Source of the DNA: Bombyx mori
Lineage: Eukaryota; Arthropoda; Insecta; Lepidoptera; Bombycidae
NCBI RefSeq assembly: GCF_030269925.1
Contig: NC_085128.1
Span: 312,501 to 376,500 of the forward strand
Direction of reading: 5' to 3'
Length of the DNA stretch: 64,000 nt
In this document: positions 11,401-20,400 of the stretch, piece after piece
How the letters are laid out: every line of letters starts with the position of its first letter
Position numbering within the stretch: the first letter of the stretch is position 1
Made by a program: the position numbers and the translations under genes
Notes under the pieces: model-generated
Told to the model about the DNA's origin: nothing
The model's database searches: none
Seen by the model: the letters and a program-made list of their open reading frames with translations, nothing else

Positions 11401-14400
11401 AAATATCTTCCCTTGGCGGGATTGGAACCCCTTATGTAGTGACCATGTCACTTACCACTACACCAGACGGCCGTTAAAAATACCTAACAAGCACTCGTAT
11501 CTTGATAGATTTTGGAACCACCCAAGGACTTCTATCCTGAAATCTTAACTGAGATGAAATATACTCCTGGCATCGTGAGAATGACGAAGATTGCTTCTTT
11601 GCTGCTTAATATTCTGAAAGAACAGCATAACTTCAGGTTTTTTGGATTGAAATTTATAATTGCCCTATATAATTAATAATTATAATATATAGGTATATTA
11701 TGTACTATGTTGTGACTATGATCACTACTCAATACCGGTCCATGGTTACCGGAGCTCATGTATGACTACGTAAACCCACCATAAAATCTAAGTCCTAAAT
11801 GCTTAGTGTGATAGTATAGTATCGAAACAGTTGTCCTACCCTTTAAGCCGGAGCCCGCGACAAAACTAACCGAAATGGCGATAGACGCCCACGGTATCTG
11901 AAGACCGATGAAGTTGCATAGCTTCAAACTAGCGTAATTACAATTACTTTCACGTTGTTATTATGATTGATACTAGGAGATCGTGTTACTCTTTAAGCTA
12001 CGGCGATTTCATAGTGATTTTTCCCAATGGAGATGCAGTAAATTATTTTGAATTTGCAGATTTAACTACACCATACGCTCTCGCTGGATCGGGTCGCCAG
12101 AACGGAACTCTACTCCGGTACATAATATCTTTCCTTTATAGTCTTTCCTTTAACTCTGCTGACTAATAAAAAAAAGCATAATTGAACTTAGTAAAAAGCG
12201 TATGTATATTTTGCCTCTTTCGAACTATGGAAATACAGCAAGAAGAACTATGTTTCCGTTACCTTATATTTGATAATGCGTTATTTTTCCTACATGCAAA
12301 AAAGCACAAGTTGTGAATGTTTTGTGGAAGTAATATGAACTATTAGTTATTTAGCCAGTTGACTGAACCTTAGTCATTGGAATAATAGGCAAGAAGAATA
12401 AGCAACGATAGAAGGCATACTGTGCGGTAGCATGCCGCTTAGTTACATAAGTACATAATATTGTGTCTTTTAGTAACTTTTTCTTTTATTATTTAAATAC
12501 CTTTACTTGTTGTATTTCATCTCTATTTACAAGCGTTTTGTGCCACAGTAGGCCTGCAGTCGAAGTCCCTTATTATGCTGGTATTGTTTCTTGCAGATGG
12601 TGTCTAACGCTTTGCTGTGGGGTGACCAAGACATAGCGAGCACGAGCGGACGAATATTCCCTAAGTGGTTGGATTGGATGGACATATTCTATCCGCCTGT
12701 CACACATTTAGAGTGATGTACCACTTTGTATAACTCATAAATAAATAAATAAACAGTCACAGATACATCTGAATCCATCTGACATGTGAATCCTGCCACA
12801 GACTATGAAAGCTTAGGTTGAAGTCTCGACTGTAGAATTTTCGACAGAAACATGCTTGAATTTATCCGTGGGAGCTTATAGTATGGCCAACCATCCACAG
12901 ATATTATTATTTATCACCCAGTGAACTGAAATTGGGTTACACAAAAATTGCGAACCGCTTCGCTTCTAATTCAATTATTTATAATTTTTGTACATTATAT
13001 AAATAAACGTATAAAATTATTAGAAAACACGGTTTTAATAATATTTTCTTCCAGGACAAAATTCTACTATATGATCCCGGACAAAGGAATTGGTGATTAC
13101 GAGAACCGTTTCTTGACTCCAATGTCTCCGGCAGTCTGGTGGTGTTCTCTGGCCACTGCTGTGGTCTGCATCTTCGGATTAGCTGCTGCAGCTATGCTGG
13201 AGAGAAGACCGAGTCCTGGAATTTTTGCATTTTTCAGTGTATTTGCGACAACTTGTCAACAAGGTTCATGGAATAACTATGCTGGTTTAAATGTTACTGA
13301 CCTCGCCTGACAGTAGTTATTTATTTGATGCCATCATGAAATTAGATAGACTCCCAAAGTATAGTTCCTCAGGAAACTTAATTTTCAAATACTTGTAGTA
13401 GCTCTGATCTGTAGTGATAATATGAAGGCGCGGAAGATAATATTGTTCTATAAAAAATACTAGCAAGTACCTCAGCTCCTTGGCCTAAAAGTGCATACTT
13501 CATAATTATTGCAGGCGTTCTTCTAGTAATAAAAAGTCGACCAATACGTTATAGGAAGACTCCACCTTTAATGCGTTCTTGTTCAAAATGTCTAGAATTT
13601 TCAATTCAAAGTAAAAAATGTTGAAACTATTTTTCATTACCGGTGTGAATTTTTTTTCGCAGATTTTGAAGACGGTGCGCCATTAGATGAAACGGTCTCT
13701 AGTCAAGGTAAGCCTAACTTATACTTTTTCTCCTGTTGCGGTTATTAAAAGCATCAATCGGTGATCGTCCAGAGTGACCTTTGACTTTACTAAACTACTT
13801 GTTCTTATTACTTTATCGTCCTGGTCATTTATTGTGCGAAATAATTACTCAATATAGTTTGAATGGTGGGATTGCTAAAACTTAGGGCAACCGTTTATCG
13901 TTGTAGATGGGCAAGTAAGCTCACGACCCACCTGACAATGAGTGATGGTCAGAGCCCATAGATACCACGTCGGATAGTTACTCACTTTGAAAGACGCTTC
14001 AGGTTTAATTGTATTGCATGCCCGCTGTCCTACCTTTCAAACCGGAACGCATGGTTCTTTATTGCAGAAATAGGCGTGGTGGTAGTGCTCAGCCATACAC
14101 CCGTGTTTCCAATTATATATACTAAGAAATATTGATGAAGTTTTAACTAGAAGTGCGCCTTTAGAACAAGATCTCACAAAATGTGTCGACGGTTCTTCTC
14201 GGGGCGGTGGCTCGTTTTGGAACTAGTGGTGGATGTAACATAATTTGACATTCAACTAGTATGTTTAGATGACACTTACTGGTGGTAGGACCTCTTGTGA
14301 GTCCGCACGGGTAGGTACCATCACCCTGCCTATTTCTGCGGTGAAGCAGTAATGCGTTTCTGTTTGAAGGATGGGGCAGCTGTTGTAACTATACCTGAGA

Positions 14401-17400
14401 CCTTAGAAATTAGCTCAAAGTGGGTGACGCATTTACGTTGTAGATGTCTATGGGCTCCAGTAACTACTTAACAACAGGTGGGCTGTGAGCTCGTCCACCT
14501 ATTTAAGCAATAAAAAAAAAAAAACAAAACTTACTTTCTAATAAATGATTTGAATTCGAATTAATATATTAGTAATACTTCGTGTCGTGTTATAATATTT
14601 TTTCCGTCGCAGGTCGTCGCGCAGCACTCCTGGTAGTGGGACTAACTAGTATGCTTCTGTACAATTACTACACGAGCAGTGTAGTGTCGTGGCTGCTGAA
14701 CGCTGCGGCTCCGTCCATCTCCGACCTGGACGGCTTGATGAACAGCGACTTTGAGCTCATCTTTGAGGACATCGGCTACACCAGAGGGTGGTTCGATGTA
14801 ACTACTGCCTGCATTCCTATTGTTATTGTTGTGAAACGACGGCCATTCGATCCCTTGGTCTATAATTATACAACGGAAGATTACCAAAAAAATGTTCACT
14901 GTCCTTATTTCACTGCTCATATTTTGACAATATAATAAATACAATCTAACGGTTTACTTCATTTTACTTATGAAACAGACATTGTAAATTTTTTTTTATT
15001 GTTGTTAATAAAAACAATATAATTGTAATGTTTAAAATTTTTAATTTGTGATCGGTATACAATACTAGGCGATTATCATAAAACATTAAGCGCTGTTAAT
15101 GTTATATTTACTATATTTTCAGAACCCAGGATTATTTTATTTTAGTGGTTTTAAGAATCCGAAAGAAGATATTCTCAGAGACAAGAGAGTGCTTCACACA
15201 AAGCGCAAGTTGCCGCCGCTACAGCCTGTTGAAAAGGGAATCGAACTTGTGCGTACCGGACGTAAGGACCTAATTATTCATTGTACAATTTGAGTGATGA
15301 TTTCCGGAAGAACACAATATATAGATTGAAGTCAATTTTGGACCTGCAACAACTGCTATATTTAATTTTGATGCTTGGAATACTTTATTAAGACTGTATT
15401 CTAATATACGAGTCTATCCTATAATATCATATATATGCTATTAAATTTTTAGTATCTATTTTCTATGCATTCCTTAACAGTGGGTTATTATCTTAATTCG
15501 TATCACTGATTAAAACCATTCGGGTTACCTGTTGGAAAAGGTGGGAACTGATCTTTACGGTAGATCTAATACCAGTGTCCAACCAACCGCCGGCGGGCAC
15601 TAGTCTCTATTAAGCTATAGCTTCCCATGTTTCAGAGTTTGCCTATCACACCGAGCCCTTTACGGCGAGTCAACTAATATCCAGAACGTTTAAAGAGCAA
15701 GAGCTTTGTGAACTTGGTGGTTTGCCAATAATGTTACCAGCGAACGCATATATGTACGGACAGAGGAGGAGCCCTTACAAGAAGTTTTTTGTTTGGAGGT
15801 AATTTTTGAAGGTTTTAGTTGTAGTACTGGGTTAGTAAGTGTGTGGTTTGTTATTTACTTCTCGTAATAGCGGGAAACTCTCACTCAGAATAAATAAGTC
15901 AAATACACTAGTTCATAAATACTTATAATGTTTTGGATGTGTACAATATTATAATATTAACAAAAAGGAGAAAAATACGCTAAGCACTAGACGATACTAC
16001 TCGTATTTACTGGTGTTCGTATTTACTGGTGGTAGAACCTCTTGTGAGTCCGCGCGGGTAGGTACCACCATTCTGCCTATTAGTAATGCTTTTGAAGAGT
16101 GGGGTAGACGTTGTAACTATACTTGAAACTTTAGAACTTATATCTCAAGGTGGGTGGCGCATTTACACTAAGTGGGCTGTGAGCTCGTCCACAAATCTAA
16201 GCTAAAAAAATAATAAACTACGATTTACGTTAAACTTAAACTGGCGCGCGAATCTTTCGACTGACGTCAGGCGACACCTGCGCGTTCGGGAATACCGATC
16301 TCGCCCGATGACGCCCGAATGTGATTTGGTGTGTCAGTGTTGCACGCTACAAGTGGTTACTAGAGCTCATAGAGATCAATAATGTGAACACTAACTTTGA
16401 GTCAGGGTTTTGTTGTTCTTAAATAGCAATAGACCACTATTGACAGTGCGTATTGAAGGCCTCACGGGTTCATCTAATATATAAAATTCTCGTGTCACAG
16501 TTTTCGTTGCCATACTCCTCCGAAACGGCCTGACCGATTTTGATGAAATTTTTTGTGCTTATCCGGTATCTATGAGAATCGGCCAACATCTATTTTTCAT
16601 CCCCCTAAATGTTAGGGGTAGTCCACCCCAAAAATTTTTTTTTTTAATTTATAGACAAAGTTTTTAATTTCCATTTTTTTATAATACAACATACAAAAAT
16701 ACATACAACCCTAAATTTTCACCCCTCTACGATCAACCCTTATTTTTTATTTGCTAATTAAAAACTTTAAATTTTTTTGCGAGAATGTTGTTTTTATTTT
16801 GTCATGACGTAGAATAAAAAAAATCATATTACTCTGAAATTGTCACCCCTCTACAATCAACCCCTATTTTTTCTTTGTTAATTATAAACTTAATTTTTTT
16901 TGGCAAATTTTTTATTTTGTTTTGTCATGACTTAAAATAAAAAAAATCATATTAATCTCAATTTTCACTCTTATACGATCAACCCCTATTTTTCCATCCC
17001 GATTAATATTTTTTTTATTCTATGCACTGATCCGCAATAAGGTTGCAAGATGGCAATCAAATATTATAATTGTAGTACGATAAATTCTTATTCAGAGTTT
17101 ATAATTTCAAGTTCCTTTAATTAATGTTTTTTAAATTGAATTTGATCTCCCGCCCTCGCCGGTCGACTACTGATCAACTATCAATCGATCAGCTATCCCC
17201 GCCAGGTGTCACCAGGATGAGGACGAAGCCGGTCTCCTGTCTTACTTACTCACTATACATCATAGATTATACACTTAATATATTTGAGAGCTATACAATA
17301 CTATACATTTTTCAGCTATGTTTTTTTGGTTTTATTTGTGTATCAATAGTATGTTCAGTAGGTCTGAGAATCGGCTACTATCTATTTTTCATACCCCTAA

Positions 17401-20400
17401 GTGAAAAGGATTGTCCACCCCAAACATTTATTTTTTATTTTTATTTTTTGGATATATTTTTTTTGTTTATAATGAGGTATTATGTGGTTAAATGAGGTTT
17501 TTTTTTCTACAGTAGAATTTCCCTAGAAATCTTATTTAAGGCAACACAACGTTTGCCGGGTCAGCTAGTAGTCTATAATATAACTAGTCAGGTCATAAGT
17601 ATTGTCACACAGTAAAAACTTTTCTTTTAGAATGCTGGCCACAAAAAAGTTTATTGAATTCGAATTTCGAATTGTTCATGAAAATAAAAATGTATACTTT
17701 TAGAATTTTACTCATTTTTAAATATGGAGTGGATGCTTAAAGAAGACCGTGTTGCAGTTATTGCGTTGCATCGTTGCGGTTACGCGCCAATTCAAATTTT
17801 TAACATACTGAAAAGTTTTAATATAACCAAAAGATTCGTTTATCGTACCATCAAACGATACAATGAAGACTCTAGTGTTGATGACAGGTCAAGAAGTGGT
17901 CGCCCTCGGTCTGTTAGGACTCCAGCAGTGATAAAAGCTGTGAAGGCGCGAATTCAAAGAAATCCCAAACGTAAGCAGAAACTGTTGGCCCTTCAGATGG
18001 GGTTAAGCAGAAGACTTAGGGCTTCGGGCATATCGAAGAAAAACAGGACATCGTTTGAATGCTCGTCTAATGGACCTGAGACTGAAGAGATGCCGCGCTT
18101 TGTTGAAGCGGTACGCGGGAAAAATTTTTCGGATGAAAAAATTTTTACCGTAGAAGAGACCTAAAACAAACAAAATGACAAGGTGTACGCACACAGTAGT
18201 GAAGAAGCGAGCAACCGTATTCCGCGTGTCCAACGAGGTCATTTTCCATCCTCGGTCATGGTATGGTTGGGAGTTTCTTATTGGGGCTTAACAGAGGTAC
18301 ATTTTTGTGAGAAAGGTGTAAAAACGAATGCGGTTGTGTATCAAAATACAGTCCTGACGAACCTTATGGAACCTGTTTCTCATACCATGTTCAATAACAG
18401 GCACTGGGTATTCCAACAAGATTCGGCGCCAGCTCATAGAGCGAAGAGCACACAAGACTGGCTGGCGGCGCGTGAAATCGACTTCATCCGGCACGAAGAC
18501 TGGCCCTCCTCCAGTCCAGATTTGAATCCGTTAGATTACTAGATATGGCAACACTTGGAGGAAAAGGCGTGCTTAAAGCCTCATCCCAATTTGGAGTCAC
18601 TCAAGACATCCTTGATTAAGGCAGCCGCCGATATTGACATGGACCTCGTTCGTGCTGCGATAGACGACTGGCCGCGCAGATTGAAGGCCTGTATTCAAAA
18701 TCACGGAGGTCATTTTGAATAAACTTTAGTGTCATAAGATTCTATGTTTTGTTAAGTTCATTTTGGTATATGAATGATTACATAATGAATAAACTTGTTT
18801 CAATTATTTTACATTAAACATGTGACAGAATTTATGACCTGACTAGGTATATATTTTTTAAAAGCTAGCTGTCTTTCGATACTACTAGTGCGTTAGTGCC
18901 ACGCTGTAGAACACCTGGTAATTGATTAGTCCCAGGTGCGAGACGCCGCTTATCTATCTAAGTTATAATAGTAAAACTGTCAAAAGCTACTTTAAAAGTT
19001 CCTGTATTGAGTTGGAATTTGTCTTAGCCTGATGCGATTGTTGGAACGCGGACACATCAGGGCGGCAGAGGCTCGCTTCTCCGGAACCATCCCGCCGTGC
19101 TCGGGTCGAATGCCACGGTCGCTGGCTCTGGGACAAGCAGCTCCTGCCTTTGTGCTCCTTGCTGCATTCACTGTTTTATCTGTTATTATTGCTATGATAG
19201 AGAGGATTTGGTTTAGGTAAGAATCATTTCAACACGTTCTATTTCTTTGTCTCCACCTTATCCGACTAGGTGGGGTTGGCACAGCGAATTTTTCTATTGA
19301 ATTCTTTTCTATCAGCCGTCATCTCAACACTCACTCCTCTTTCTCTCATATCATCATTCACACATTCCACGTCTTCTTCGGTCGACCTCTTCCCCCTCTA
19401 CCCTGCACTACCATTTTCATACAACTCCTAGTCACATGCATTTCAACACCACTTTAACACCGTCATCGTCATAATGCCAGAGAGTGGCCACACATTCAGT
19501 GTTCGCTCTCTAAGTAATGCGCCATACACGTACATACATACATATGCTCGTTATGTATAAAAGAAATCCATCCACATAATTCATAATTTCAAAATAACGC
19601 TTACATTTCTAGAAGTAATTGTTACAGTAATAAGTGCGAACCCTAGTTCAGGATTTTCAGCATATTATCTTAACTAGTGCATGGGGAATACATGAGATAT
19701 ATATGCATTTAAGAAAAAAATAAAAAAATCGAAAATAGATATATTACTCAGGTTTTTTTTTTATTACAAACTAGCGACCCGCCCTCGCTTCGCTTCGGAA
19801 ACTGTAATTTATTATTAATTTCTCCACTATTTATTGGATGTTATTGATACATATAAACCTTCCTCTTCAATCATTCTATCTATTAAAAAAAACTGCATCA
19901 AAATCCGTTGCGTAGTTTTAAAGATTTAAGCATACATAGGGACAGACAGATATAGGGACAGAGAAAGCGACTTTGTACTTTTATACTATGTAGTGATGTA
20001 AGCAAACGAGATCAACGCCTACTTGCTTAAGTGGTTACCGGGCAGCAGGTGTGCCAGCTTGGATGCCACCACCTACATTCAGAGATGGGGTTGAAGTCTT
20101 CATTGTTATGTATATCGAACAAGAATCCATGATTTCTTTGTGTCCGAAACAGGCTGAATGACGGTACCTTCTCGTGTGGGCTTACAACATAACTTACTAC
20201 CAGTTTGAAAATGTTATGACATTTTTTTATTTAGATCAAATTGAATAAAAAAAAAGAGGTGAAATTAGGTTGAGTCCTCAAAATAGGACTCTAAATATCA
20301 GTAGAATCATCCTGTTGTTGTGTTTGTACGTGGATGTTTAAGTGGTCTAATAAATTAAATAAAAGAAAAATAAAGTCGAAAATTATTAACCTATATTTTA

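Noticed and set aside
11963..12166. 67-codon open frame over exon 7 of the receptor
   Set aside because: It reads the exon in the wrong frame. Using it breaks the phase into exon 8, whereas the acceptor at 12059 fits both neighbours and the family sequence.
14642..14944. 100-codon minus-strand open frame opposite exon 11
   Set aside because: It is the antisense shadow of the M2/S2 coding exon and has no features of its own.
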